NCBI GenBank assembly: GCA_030268105.1
Contig: BSDZ01000015.1
Location: 124,001 to 188,000 of the forward strand
Direction of reading: 5' to 3'
DNA: 64,000 nucleotides
Source: Volvox africanus
Lineage: Eukaryota; Chlorophyta; Chlorophyceae; Chlamydomonadales; Volvocaceae
The notes under the pieces were generated by a model that did not search any database, was not told the origin of the DNA, and worked only from the letters and a program-made list of their open reading frames with translations. Numbering within the stretch: the first letter of the stretch is position 1; each line of letters starts with the position of its first letter. The position numbers and the translations under genes were made by a program. Positions 46,482-61,938 of the stretch are shown piece by piece.

Positions 46482-47435
46482 TTAAAGGGACATCCCCAAC
46501 CCCCCCCCAACCAAGCTCTCAACCATGTGTGCACTTCCTACCGTGGCAGCGTTAGCGCATTGCCGGCCGTCACTGTCCCCGCCATCTCGCCCGCCCATTT
46601 CATACTGGCCCTCCTGATTCCCCCGGCCATACTCCCCAGCGCGGCCCTGCTGCGTCTCGGGCACCTTCGAAACACTTTTTGAAGCTTCACAGGGCACCAC
46701 AGCAATGCTTGCGGCATACCCCACTGACAAAATGCCCACGTCTCGAGGTGCGAGCGGCAAATTTGGCAATAGCCTGGCAGGCGGCGCCACCATGGGGCGC
46801 TGCATCTCGCTCCCCTCATCCAGGCAGCGTGAACCAGTGGCCCCCTCTCTGCTGGAGCCTTCACGCTGAAACTGGAGCTCCTGTGCGGCGGTGGAGATGC
46901 TGGGCGCTGTAGACGGCCAGCTGTTCGGCAGCTTACTGCGACTCAGATGGGAAAAGCGTCTCCTCGCTTCCTCCAGCGCGGCCATCATCCGTCGGCGACC
47001 AGCCGCGGCACGAGCCAGCGCCAAAGCGTGAACTGAATCCGTGCATAACAAACCACCCTCTGAGCTGAAAGCTGCCACGGGAGGGATAAGCCAGAATAAT
47101 GGAGATACAAGACGGTACTTCTGCTTAACATGTCCGCCGACAGGTTGGCCAGACTTCGGCGCTACCGTTGGAAAAGGAGTATTGCCCACAAAGGATGTGA
47201 TGAAAGAGCTGGAGGGGAAACAGCCAGATGCATCGCTAATGGAAGCGTCCGTTTCCACTGCCTGTGCCAAATCAGCATTAGCGATGGGCGCTGGAGCTAT
47301 TGCACCGCCCGAAATGCAACATGACGCAAAGTAAGCTGGCGTGACCGGAAGAGGGGGCGTGCCTGCATCCATCAAAACCAGCACTTCCACAGTAGCCGCA
47401 GAACAGATAATTGCGCCGCTTGTTTGAAACGTCAC
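46482..47435 (-). CDS. Unidentified 317-codon ORF
   Basis: This is the longest single open frame outside the arrays. It begins MTFQTSGAIICSAATVEVLV, is rich in Ala, Ser, Gly and Pro, has an Arg/Ala-rich helix-like middle (ALARAAAGRRRMMAALEEA) and a Gly/Asp-rich end. I recognise no domain. It could be an exon of the gene ending at 46,087, or a chance frame; its length in roughly 55% GC DNA makes chance less likely but possible. Confidence 0.4.
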   Translation of the reverse strand: MTFQTSGAIICSAATVEVLVLMDAGTPPLPVTPAYFASCCISGGAIAPAPIANADLAQAVETDASISDASGCFPSSSFITSFVGNTPFPTVAPKSGQPVGGHVKQKYRLVSPLFWLIPPVAAFSSEGGLLCTDSVHALALARAAAGRRRMMAALEEARRRFSHLSRSKLPNSWPSTAPSISTAAQELQFQREGSSREGATGSRCLDEGSEMQRPMVAPPARLLPNLPLAPRDVGILSVGYAASIAVVPCEASKSVSKVPETQQGRAGEYGRGNQEGQYEMGGRDGGDSDGRQCANAATVGSAHMVESLVGGGLGMSL

Positions 47436-47447
47436 ACTCTTGGCCTT

Positions 47448-47822
47448 TCAACGACCTTCACAGGCTGCCTTCGGCTGTGAAAGAGCAGAGCGCCTTGACA
47501 GGCGGCCCGCTGGCCGGAGCTGCCCACGGGGTGGGTCCAGTATCATAAAAGACGGAGTATGAATGCTATGCGGGCTATGAAGGCTGCACGGCTCATAACC
47601 GCCTGCAAGTCGGTCATCGTCGCTCCAGTCTGAACTACTGGGAAAGCACCTGCCGTCGCTGTCTCTATCACTGTCGGCGTGTGAGCTGCCTTGACTGCTG
47701 GAGGCGCTGCCCCCGGTGCTGCACGTGGAGCCCATATCGCCGCGCTCATCGACCAGACAGCAAGTACTACTACTGATGTAGCTGCAGATCATAGTGCCAT
47801 GCGCGCCACCCAGCGCTGGCAC
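47448..47822 (-). CDS. Unidentified Ser/Asp-rich 124-codon ORF
   Basis: The frame starts MPALGGAHGTMICSYISSST. It has a Ser/Asp-rich disordered centre (SSSQGSSHADSDRDSDG and PSSSDWSDDD) and ends with Arg-rich RLSRRSALSQ. It sits 12 bp upstream, in transcription order, of the 317-codon frame and may belong to the same transcript. No family recognised. Confidence 0.3.
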   Translation of the reverse strand: MPALGGAHGTMICSYISSSTCCLVDERGDMGSTCSTGGSASSSQGSSHADSDRDSDGRCFPSSSDWSDDDRLAGGYEPCSLHSPHSIHTPSFMILDPPRGQLRPAGRLSRRSALSQPKAACEGR

Positions 47823-49285
47823 GTGGCATGTTGATGGCGAGGCCGGAACAACGGGCTGTGCTGCTGCTGCAACGTCTAAATGATCCTCATAATATTGTCG
47901 TTGATAAGGACATGTATTAAGCGCTTACATCTGCGGCGAAGAGCACGAAATTAGCAGCATCCCATCACAGACATAACGATAAAGAGGACAACAGGCATAT
48001 GTATACTGAATCTAATAATCAAGACGATATCAAACGCATTACATCTTCGTCCCTGAAGATTACAGCGCCACCATCGAGACGCCGACACCCCGTGACTCAC
48101 CCGTGTGCTCTAATCCCTAGGCGCTGACATATGATGTTATGAAGATAGGTCAATCCAGCCCAAATGAAGCACAGTAATAATGTATTGGCAAGATTCATAC
48201 CGCCAACACCGCCTCCTGCAGCCAACAGCTCACCATGTAATAACAATGATGTTAACGTTCATTTAGCTCAAGTTGGAGTGAATAGGGTTATTAAGTGTTA
48301 CATCATCATTGCGCCCAGGATGTGGGAGGTGATCGCAAAGCTCAAAAAGGTAATATCGTGCTCAGTGAACGTATTAAACGGCGTTATTCATGGATAATGA
48401 AAAGATGATCATCCGACACATTTTCTGTTCAGCCGCACGCGAAGCGAAATTAATTTAAAAGGAGGTCTATACCAATCCATCACATCGGACCATGTCGTAA
48501 ATCCCATTGAAAGTATGGAAAGTTGTAACAGACCTAAATTTAGGCAATAGAAACAACGCTCTATGCCGCACGTTCGCCTGCGAAAGTCCACTGCGAAAAT
48601 TTTCATTTCGACGGCCGCCTGTTATGATACACATTTGATATTTTGCCGTCTAGCACCATATCATCACGTAACGTGCTGACCTTAAACCGATGACTGAAAG
48701 ATCACAGAGGATGATGCCGTTTTAGCATTACGTACATGCGCAAACAACGCCTTCCCAAAGGCATGGCTGCTACGACCTGGCAGGTAGCGTCCCTGTTGAC
48801 CGCCATATGTAGCTTCACACGGCCAACCCGGGGGAGCAAACTTTTAAGCCGCGCGCTTGCTCGATCCTGCAATCCAGGCGAATCCACAGAACGACGTTGG
48901 TTGAATTCGGCCTTAATCAGGCATAGTAGAAGTATGGCACTCACTTGGAGCATGCAGGCAGACTGCCGTTGTCTCTTCAAAGTCGTTTCCCCCTGAAACC
49001 CTATCCTTAAGGCCCCTGAGAATGTCACACATGAGAATCTTACCTGAACGCCATAACTAACAAAACAAAGGATGCGATGGCTCAGTCAGTGAGATCGTCC
49101 CGCGCGAACTGGTAGCAACCGAAGTCGCTTACTCTACTACTTCTCTGTTCTCGTACCTAGCACCGTCCTTGAACACCCAGACTATAGGGAGCCTTTTGCT
49201 GCGTCACATGCCTGGAGTATTTCAAGATTTCGAGGTTCATAAGAAGTACCCTGGGGCTTGACCCCGAAGCCTGGGACATGCGCTT
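47823..49285. other. Unassigned region
   Basis: No clear gene. A short + frame at 48,164-48,397 contains RMWEVIAKLKK directly before GTAATATCG, which could be a small exon (acceptor CGCCCAG at about 48,317). AT-rich stretches near 48,000 and 48,430-48,670 show nothing recognisable. The right part holds the 58-bp duplicate of the LRR-gene intron. Confidence 0.3.
48994..49051. repeat. 58-bp direct duplicate of LRR-gene exon 4/intron border
   Basis: The sequence from CCCTGAAACCCTATCC to CTTACCTGAACG is identical to 51,487-51,544 in the same orientation. On the minus strand it contains the donor CGTTCAG|GTAAGATT of the LRR gene. Confidence 0.9.
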
Positions 49286-49456
49286 CTAAAAGAACCCGAA
49301 TTTTCTCTGCCACCAAATACCGCGGTATATATAAACGACCAAACCGTCCCTCGTGCCCAACATAATGCTTTTAAATAGGCAATGGCCTTTGACTGTGCAG
49401 ATTGTTTTATCCAAACCCCTACCTTTTTGCAACAACCAGCGCAATCTTGCACATAC

Positions 49457-49765
49457 CTGGAAATCCGCTACTCGCATCAACGGCACGCCTCTCTCCTCCG
49501 CCATAAAGCTCGCTCCCACGCAGCCCCACGCCCCCGCCAGCCGCAAGTCCCCGCTTTGAACCCAAGTTGGGGGCGGGTTCTGCTTCCCATTCCAGTCCAA
49601 GGCGCTGCCGGAGTCAAACTCGGTCCTGCTTATGATCGACTCTACCCCGGGTACCGATGCTGACACCCTGGTATGGTCAGCGTGACCAGATGTAGCCCCA
49701 TCCTTACCACCAAACCCAACATCACCACTTCCGTTGTACAGAGCTGCCAGGAAGCGTTTCCACAT
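49457..49765 (-). CDS. Possible exon, unidentified protein
   Basis: An open minus-strand segment begins MWKRFLAALYNGSGDVGFGG and ends PLMRVADFQ at a GTATGT donor. The centre (LDWNGKQNPPPTWVQSGDL, then RLAGAWGCVGASFMAEERG) has a natural-looking mix of residues. The frame stays open past the donor to 49,286. No family recognised; it may be an internal exon, since no strong start context is visible. Confidence 0.35.
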
Positions 49766-50530
49766 CCCGTGACATCCATCACGGCGGTATCCGCCACAGA
49801 TGGGACCTGACAGGTTACCATGCCGTGGGGGGATTCAGGTACACTCACACTTAGGTAAAATACACTGTTGTGGGATCACAAAGCTTAGGAAGGCTTATGG
49901 TACACAAAGGATAACATCCCCAGGGACATTCAGTGGGGAAACATATCTTTTCGATCGTAATTCGCGCCAATATGTGCTTGTACGGCAGCTCCAACGCTAT
50001 AACGCTATGATCATGCCTCCACGCCCTCCACGACGTTTCGGTAAAATCTGCCCAGCCATCCAACACTCCATCACATGCTTTCAAGTTATAAGGTATTACA
50101 TCTAACCACTAACAACCACCACAGAAGGCATACAGCCGCAGCGAACACGCAGAGGAAGCATGGGGCCTAAAGCACCGTCCGTCCGCGTCAGGGCCTTCAT
50201 GGCCAATCCACCAGGAAGCCAGGGACAGACAGCGCGACGTACCGTATCGCAGCAGGAGGCAGGGGGCCCCGGGAAGATTAGGCGCCGGACGTGTAGCCGC
50301 TAGATCCCTCGTCATGTTGAATAACTGCCCTTCTCGCAACACTTCCAGTATCTAACTTGAACGTTTCTTAATCCATCATCTCTTTTGCGTGGATGCCTGG
50401 AATGGGCAATGGAGGGTGGGCCTTCGTAAAACAATGGCGGGAGCGTACGTCGCGCTAGCATGCGAACAGCAGGATGAATTCCCATCCAAAGCGACTCGCA
50501 GCCACAATAGCCCACAGAGGCGCGCACCCA
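49766..50530. other. Unassigned region upstream of the CA repeat
   Basis: Only short frames occur here. Minus-strand frames at 49,851-50,084 and 50,109-50,342 are not recognisable and lack convincing splice borders. Confidence 0.3.
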
Positions 50531-50592
50531 TGCACACACACACGCACACACACACACACATGCACACACACACACACATGCACACGCACGCA
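50531..50592 (+). repeat. CA/TG microsatellite
   Basis: About 60 bp of CA repeats with GCA and TGC interruptions, directly downstream of the LRR-gene stop on the minus strand. Confidence 0.95.
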
Positions 50593-50593
50593 C

Positions 50594-52305
50594 CTACAGA
50601 ACGGCGCCGCTTCCCTCAGCCCGCTCTGCGTCCTCCTCTTCCATCGCCAAGGTATCACTATCATTCGCCGACCGAACGGTGGACCCCCCCGTGATCCCCC
50701 AGGATCCCTCAGAACCCCCCAGCGCGGGGGGCAGACTGGCCAGGCGGTTGAAGGAGAGGTTGAGCACACCCAGATGCTGGGGGGTGATGCCTGCGGGGCA
50801 GGACGGGAAAGGGTACCGCATACAGGTCCGAGGGATACAGTCCGAGGGACTGTCATCATTCGGGCCTCAGGATGAGCGCTGATCGAAAGGAGGCACCTGT
50901 GTGTGTAGGATAGGGGGGTACATCACCCGTGGCCACTAACCTGGCAGTCCCTACCTTCCCCGGTGTTTCGGGGCACCCTCATCCAGTCTCCCATGCCGAC
51001 TTCTCCGAAATCAGTGGTTTTCCCAGGTTCAGCACCCACCACCAGCATCCTGTGTGTGTGAATTTGTGGATGTGCCGCAGCAGGAGGATGAGGGTGCACA
51101 TAATGGGGAGTGGCGGACCCCAAACTGCCAAAAGAAGAGACTTCTCTCACCCTCTGCTAACGTCTCAATGTCGTTGCCGGACGCATTAAATACCACCAGG
51201 CCATCCAGTTTGAGCACCTCGGCCGGTACGGAACTCCAGCCATTGTGCCACACATCCGCCACATAGACAGCCTGGCACGGGCTGAGACGGAAGAACGGTG
51301 GAGAAGAGGCTGAGAGTGAAACCCCGCTTTACCCTTCCCCACCCACCCATTGTGTGTGTGTGTGTGTGTCTCGGGGGGGGGGAAGAGAGGAGTAAGGGGG
51401 TTATGCGGCCCCGTGATCCAGTTCCTATCCCCGCAGTTCCCATACTCCTGCGCTTCCGGGCTTCACAACATGTACATGCATACAACCCTGAAACCCTATC
51501 CTTAAGGCCCCTGAGAATGTCACACATGAGAATCTTACCTGAACGTCCGCAACAACTTGTCGTACGGCTACGACGCTGCGTAAAAATCCTGAAGTTCGTT
51601 GCCGCCGCTCGGCTGCTCACGGATGCAGTAGCGATAAGTGTACGCCAGCGCCGATACCCGGACAAGTAAGGGGGCCCGGGCACAAGGAGGAGATTGCCGA
51701 CACTGCAACGTGACGTGAGCAAGAGATAAAGCACTCAGGATCCGCTGTCAAAGCGTACAGAAAGCCCTCAACTAGCGTATGGCTACCACTGACATCTCGG
51801 TATCATCGTCCGCGCTCGAAGCGGACCAGGGCTCCGTGTGGCTCACCAGGGCCTCCCCAAGGTTGTCCAGGGTGACACGACCGCCTGTGCGACGACGTCG
51901 ACGTGGTCTCTCGCGCTCCCTCTGTTTCCGCTTCCGCTGGCCGGCTTCGCCAGTCGCATTAGCGTCGTCTTGCGCGCATGCAGTGCTGTAATCGATTTTA
52001 ACGATATATTGTTATTGCTCGCGTCCTCACCTCCATCCGGCGCCGCCAGTTGCTCCCGCTGCTGATCGGTTACCGCCAGCAGCGAATTGTTTGCCTCACT
52101 GGCGCTATCGTTGCCTCCATCAGAGTACCGCCGTCGCTTGCGACCGAACATATCAGTGGACGTTGCTGCGGTCGATGCGTCTCGGCCGAAAACCGAAAAC
52201 CGACTCACCGAACGCCAGGAAAAAACCGCTACCCTCGTCGTCATCGTCTTCCAACAGGACCCGTACATCGGGGGCTTCAAAAACCTCATCGTCGTTGCTG
52301 ATCAT
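50594..52305 (-). CDS. Leucine-rich repeat protein, six-exon model with one in-frame TAG
   Basis: Minus-strand exons fit in phase: 52,305-52,209, 52,165-52,031, 51,968-51,847, 51,702-51,539, 51,281-51,151 and 50,790-50,594 (TAG stop). Introns 1 and 2 are only 43 and 62 nt. The N-terminus is acidic (MISNDDEVFEAPDV, LLEDDDDEGS). It is followed by basic stretches FGRKRRR and RKRKQRERERPRRRRR, which look like nuclear localisation signals. Exons 5-6 carry classic LRR consensus: VPAEVLKLDGLVVFNASGN and HLGVLNLSFNRLASLPPAL. The C-terminus is acidic (MEEEDAERAEG). LRR domains usually bind proteins; the partner is unknown. Exon 4 contains a TAG at 51,570-51,568 (after DFYAAS), although entry and exit phases fit. 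So the gene is a pseudogene, has another splice pattern there, or contains a sequence error. The exon 3 acceptor (GCGCAAG) is weak. Confidence 0.65.
51350..51370 (+). repeat. GT microsatellite in LRR intron
   Basis: A short TGTGTG run lies in the intron between exons 4 and 5, followed by a G-rich stretch. Confidence 0.85.
51487..51544. repeat. 58-bp direct duplicate, copy in the LRR gene
   Basis: Partner of 48,994-49,051. It covers the last bases of LRR exon 4 and the start of intron 4. The minus-strand reading KILMCDILRGLKDRVSG is open across both copies. Confidence 0.9.
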
Positions 52306-53105
52306 GCACGGGACGGGTAGGAAAGAGAAAGAAGAGAACGAAAACGATATGGAACCCATAACGGGAGGTACCGCATGATAGCAGCAGGTTGTGAAGAAGG
52401 CAGGGTGTACAAATAATTCGGCGTGCGTGGGTGCATTCAGTTTAAAGTTTTCGTTTGGGTGGACGCATATATGTGTGCGTGGTGGGTACCTGTGTGAACC
52501 ACCTGCTACTACTCGCTGAATCGCAAGAGACTAAGTGGAACGCATCTAGCATTGCGTGAGAGACAGGGGAAAGGACAAGCGAGCGATTACACGCTTATCA
52601 CAAATGCTAACATCCATTTCCTTCATTGTAATTTACCCCATAATGGATAACACGCGTATCATATAATTCATGCTGTTAACTTCATTTTAAAATCAGAATT
52701 CCTGCGTGGTAAAGCCCCAACCGGCCCGACTCTTGATGGGCCTTATCTAGCGCTGCGTATCTATACATGCATGGCAGCCGAATATCTATACACTGCACTA
52801 AAAAGCGCCGCCCTCTTATCCATCCCAACTTACAGGTCACGAGGGACTTGGTTTGATGGCCCAGCTGCACCTCTGACCCCCCTCCTGGCGCCTCCTCCCC
52901 GCTGAGTGCCTCCTGAAGGGGGCGTGGGCATGATGGACATCACAACGTTGAAGTGGAGGGTGGCAGCTTAATATGATGGGCAGTTTAGTTCAGCCGTGGA
53001 TCTTAGCCGCTTCCCTAAGAGGATGGGTCATGTCGGGCGTGCTTCCATGTCCGCCCTCAAATATCTCCCTTGTCCGTATTCCGATATGCGAATCAGTCGG
53101 TGTTG
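52306..53105. other. Intergenic region upstream of the LRR gene
   Basis: No convincing coding frame. It should contain the promoter of the minus-strand LRR gene, but I see no defined promoter element. Confidence 0.4.
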
Positions 53106-53468
53106 TTATTCGGCGTCGTGTGCCATAGGCCTTATCCCTATGCGTGGTTTCCTGTAGGCCTTATTGCTCGTGTCCCCTTCGGTTTCCTCAAAATGCTCAT
53201 GTGGGTCAGCAAGCCCTCCCTGACGCTTCAGCGGCTCAAGTAGAGCTCCAAATCGCCCAGATCTTCGATCTGACCCAGAACGTGGGATGACATCATCATC
53301 ATCATCATATCTGGGACCGTATCTTCCACCAAAGTAATGGCTTCCACCCTGCGAAACCAATGAACACACTGCCGGTGCTGGTCCAGTTGTGGTAAGGGCC
53401 ATAAACAGCCATGCCAGGCGGCCCAAATGCCAGCGTGTCAAGGATGACAAATTACAATGCATACACAT
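53106..53468 (-). CDS. Possible small membrane or secreted protein
   Basis: A minus-strand frame from the methionine at 53,468 begins MCMHCNLSSLTRWHLGRLAW and has a hydrophobic stretch LAWLFMALTTTGPAPAVCS that could be a signal peptide or anchor. It is followed by a Gly/Tyr/Asp segment (GGSHYFGGRYGPRYDDDDD) and a charged tail ending RPMAHDAE before TAA. Alternatively the part from GGSHYF (after a TTTCGCAG acceptor) is the terminal exon of a longer gene. The frame is also open upstream to 53,534. No family recognised. The Asp run comes from a CAT/ATG trinucleotide repeat. Confidence 0.4.
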   Translation of the reverse strand: MCMHCNLSSLTRWHLGRLAWLFMALTTTGPAPAVCSLVSQGGSHYFGGRYGPRYDDDDDVIPRSGSDRRSGRFGALLEPLKRQGGLADPHEHFEETEGDTSNKAYRKPRIGIRPMAHDAE

Positions 53469-53534
53469 CGTCCTCCATCTGCCCACTATCTGATTCCCCG
53501 ATACCCACACGTCTACTTGCAACCTCACGGCCAC

Positions 53535-54639
53535 TGCCCAAGCCGGCCAGAGGCGCCGAACTCTTATTTTTTCGCTAGGGCTCCCTCAATCAATTCCACT
53601 CCAGGGTGTTAAGGCCGACCCAGATGGAGATATGGGCGTCCGTGTGCTGAGGGTTTAGCCAGCCTGACGGATCGCCTGCTGTAAAGGCGAGCAGCAAGCA
53701 CCAATTGTTGGACATGACAACGAATGAAGCCGTCATACACGCTGCTGGCAAGCGCTAAATGGAATAACAAAAAGACGGGCCCATGCTGCCGGCACACAAT
53801 TACATCCGTGTGCTGCCTTCAAAACGACTCAACGTCAAGGCGGGCCACTTTGCACGGAAACAACAGTGCGTTAGCGAGCAAGCTCAAGAGCTGCTGAATT
53901 TGGTGCATCACTCGAGTACGCTATGCCGGATGCATACATACATGCATAACCCACCCGGACGTAGCCGGGCGGACCGCACCGCAACTGGTGTTTATGAGGG
54001 TCCAAATATAAGTGACCCATTTTTGGGAGCGGGTGGTAGTTGCACACCTGGGCAAGAAGGGGAGAGGGGATCAAGGACCGCGGGAGGCGCAAGACAGCGT
54101 GAGGAGGGAGGCCCCGGGTACAACCGTCGGCCGTGCATGTTTCCGCACTGAAGCAAACAGTTCTTTCTCTGCCCTCGGCAAACTATTCCCAAAGTGGATG
54201 CAGGAGGCGTTCGCAGTTATCGCTTAGCTCAGCCGCGACGCAACCATATACCAAGGAGGAAAATGGACTTCTAAAAAGTAAAGAATATGCGTGGTGGCTT
54301 GACCCTTGAAGGATTCTCCTTACTTCAGTTGTCCAAGCTGCCTGGGGGTACGACGGTACGATTAACATTAGCGTTTGCCACAAAGATGGAAAATGCCAAA
54401 ACCAAGACGAGAAAATAATAATATCATTAATTCGTTTACAAAGAAAGTATGCATCATGCGAACCTGGTGATAAAGCTCATAGCCTGAGACTTTCATGTCC
54501 ATCACGCAAACCTATAAATGCTGAATACCTTATTGACCATTTCGATATGATAAATCAACTTCTGCTATTATAATACGAGTCATACAGCTTTTATATCTTT
54601 CCCATTTTAGACGCAGCTTGCTAACGGCACGGCGGACTA
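53535..54639. other. Unassigned region
   Basis: Short frames only, for example 53,609-53,797 on the minus strand and 53,783-54,151 on the + strand (MLPAHNYIRVLPSKRLNVKA, low-complexity Gly/Arg end). They overlap each other and neither resembles a known protein. The last 250 bp are AT-rich. Confidence 0.3.
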
Positions 54640-54649
54640 AGGCGTTTGG

Positions 54650-54712
54650 TGCCTAAGCGCCCTGGCTTCAGCATAATTACTAGAAATCGAATATGAGTAC
54701 CCCGGAAAGCTC
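54650..54712 (+). repeat. Diverged direct repeat, copy 1
   Basis: The stretch GTGCCTAAGCGCCCTGGCTT and onward aligns with 55,109-55,172 (GCGCCTAAGGGCCCTACTTT) through the shared core ATAATT..AATCGAATA. Identity is roughly 75-80%. An ATG beginning MSTPESSDESPRMPRNVS starts inside this copy. Confidence 0.65.
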
Positions 54713-54817
54713 TGATGAATCACCGAGGATGCCTCGCAATGTGTCCGCTACGAATGCTACGGCAACTGACATCACCGCGGATGATTGGAGTAGCTCAATC
54801 AGACATTAGAAGCAGTC

Positions 54818-55038
54818 ATGCAAGAAGAGCGTGACAACATGAAGCGTTCAGGCAACATCAACAACTGCATGCAACATCAACTGCAAGGGTAAGGTCACTG
54901 TAATCGGTAAATTTATACGGGCAACTCTCACCTGCGCCTTGGTCGTCCTTTCAGTTATTGTTTACACTTTCCAGGCAGAACCCAGCAAATCCCTGTAACT
55001 CCTTCCTGCAAGACCTGAAACTCTTGATGGCCAATTAA
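54818..55038 (+). CDS. Possible two-exon small ORF
   Basis: MQEERDNMKRSGNINN.. is open from 54,818 to a GTAAGG donor at 54,889. A TTTCCAG acceptor at 54,974 joins in phase to GQNPANPCNSFLQDLKLL and a TAA. The spliced peptide would have about 45 residues, with helix-like charge spacing. No family recognised; chance cannot be excluded. Confidence 0.25.
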
Positions 55039-55108
55039 CAGCAAGTTGTTTCACTTGGATTACAATTACACATGAAGCCAGTTGTTGTTTTCCAGTCTGG
55101 GTTATTTG

Positions 55109-55172
55109 CGCCTAAGGGCCCTACTTTTAGTATAATTGCAACTAATCGAATACGGGTAAGCTGAAAAGGAAA
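55109..55172 (+). repeat. Diverged direct repeat, copy 2
   Basis: Partner of 54,650-54,712, lying just upstream of the solitary B cassette. Both copies may mark an older duplication of the region in front of that exon. Confidence 0.65.
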
Positions 55173-55246
55173 GCTGACAACCCAAATACACTCAAGCGAT
55201 GCTTTCAAGCATTAACCCATAGCCGCAGCTTGTTCTCATCAATTCA

Positions 55247-55893
55247 GGTCAGGAGGTGAAAACATCGGCCACTACGGAAACGACCACCACGAACGCCACC
55301 GCCACCGCCGCCACCAACGCCACCAACGCCATAACCGCCATCACCGCTACCACCGCTACCGCCTTCACCACCGCCACCACGGCGACCGACGCCAAGACCG
55401 CCAACATCGCCTTCATCGCCGCCGTACCGCCATGTCCGCCCCCACAGCCATCATGGCCACCAACGCTGTAAGTATCCTGGGGTATCTACGGGTAGTGCTC
55501 ATTATTGGACCTTATACTGACATTTTTCGATTTGGCCTTTGCAGGCGGACACAACAGAGATACACCAATGAAATGAAAACAGGTACGTAATAGTCCGGGA
55601 TTTAGTCTCAATGGTGGCACCTGCATTTTGATACCTTGCTCAACTGAGGGATAACATTAGGGTTAAGTATCGGTGCCGTACCTACTTCCCTCCCGATCTC
55701 ACTCCCTCCCTCCAGTGTGCGCTCCTTTTCCCCCTTCTCTCCCACCCCCGTTGTCGGCGAGCTACGCCAACGGAATTGAAACGGGTACGTCATTATACGG
55801 GATCGAGTCTGAATGGGAAAAATGGTATGTAGATACCTTCGCGACTGCCATCATGACAGCCACATGCACCGTCACCACGGCCACATGCACCGT
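55247..55893 (+). repeat. Solitary B cassette (diverged exon a, exons b and c, start of next a)
   Basis: After CAATTCAG a Thr/Ala-rich exon begins QEVKTSATTETTTTNATATA and merges into the array B exon a from about 55,366 onward. Exon b (55,545-55,582) and exon c follow, with the same donors and acceptors as array B. A second exon a breaks off at about 55,893 into unrelated DNA. Its start differs fully from the cassettes in array B, and small differences occur inside (NIAFIAA for NTASIAA, and GCGCTCC for GCCCTCC with a shorter poly-C). It is a relative or possible ancestor of the array, 25 kb away on the same strand. Confidence 0.9.
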
Positions 55894-57177
55894 GCGTGTT
55901 ACCCGCACGTTGCCCTTAGTCCCTAGTAAAGACATTAGCGCTACATTTATACTCTTACACTTCTTTATGCGCGCCGCACTGTGCTCAGGGTGTACTTAGG
56001 GTTTATAATTAGCGTCAGGTTTTTCGCTAATTCGGAGTCATACTACTAGGGGGATAGCGGTGAACGTGCGTTCATGCTTGGTGGGTGTTTGTTGGGTTGG
56101 TGATGCTGATAATAGTGACAGGTGCAGATTAGATGGGATGTAGGAAAAGCAAGCAAGCGATGCAGTCACAGCAAACCACGCCTGCGCGCAGGTCATTACT
56201 ACAAGGTTGGGGATCGGATGGTGGCAATGGGATTTCTCTTGTACTGTGGCCTGGGGGGATATGCCTACCCAGGCTGGTGACCCACATGGGCGGCTGCTAG
56301 GACGAGGGTTGTGCAGTGGGGATATCCTCCCGGGGCTAAATGACCTAATAGCCCAACTCGTGACCTGGTTGATCTGGTTGGGAAATAGTGCGGGCGGGCG
56401 GTGTAGTGGTGGCAATGGTGTGTATGCGTAGAACGCTGCTGAACGCCATACATAGAACACCATTGAACCGATCGGGGCGGTAGGGGGGTGCATGTGAGGT
56501 GGAGTTAGGGTGATAGGCTTTGGTCGATCATGACCTGCGCAATATAGAATTCTGCACACACAGAGTGGCCATGGGGCCATGATAGATGGCTGGTGCCACC
56601 GTATAGATTGAGTAGGTCTTTCAGCAGATGCCCCCTCGCCTCTTTCCCGGCAGCTTTCCAGTGCTACGCAAGCCATTAAGGCTCATGACTACCAATTCAC
56701 AAGAACACCGCATCGACGTATCCCGTTAGAATGTAACCGTACAGTACACCCAGCCATAGCCAAAGAACCTAGGGCTTTGGGGGTTTTGTTACAGACCTCA
56801 CCGTCCCCATCTTATCACTCATACGTAACAATAAGGACCAAACCCATCCATGCAAATGATTGCACACCCTGCATTACGATCGCCACGCATGGACTGTATC
56901 ATTCTCGTGCTGAAGCAACATATGCGCTCTCGCCAAAAAGTGCTTGGGACGCTACCTAACATAAGCCGCCAATCGAGGTCTGCAACTAACAAAATCAGTA
57001 ATTTCTGTAGGAAGAAGCCACAAGTTTCACAGCCCACGCACACGTTCAAACAAAACAGCGCACGCACCCCCTGTCTCTACCCTTGCAAAATTACGGTATT
57101 GTCAAATGCAGGCCCACTCCCGGGCTCTCGAGCATAATGTGGCTCCTCCCTGTCCATCAAGATTGAACCACTCCGGC
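55894..57177. other. Unassigned region
   Basis: A 212-codon minus-strand frame (56,038-56,676) crosses the inverted-repeat arm, is His/Pro/Ser-rich and resembles nothing known; I treat it as non-coding. No other signal apart from the inverted-repeat arm. Confidence 0.35.
56485..56601 (-). repeat. Inverted repeat, right arm
   Basis: Reverse complement of 45,847-45,970 with a few mismatches and short indels. The arms are 10.5 kb apart and enclose the LRR gene and the solitary B cassette. Confidence 0.85.

Positions 57178-61938
<4,761 letters not shown>

Noticed and set aside
56038..56676. 212-codon minus-strand ORF
   Set aside because: It crosses one arm of the inverted repeat, is low in structure-like composition, has no splice or start context, and no recognisable domain.
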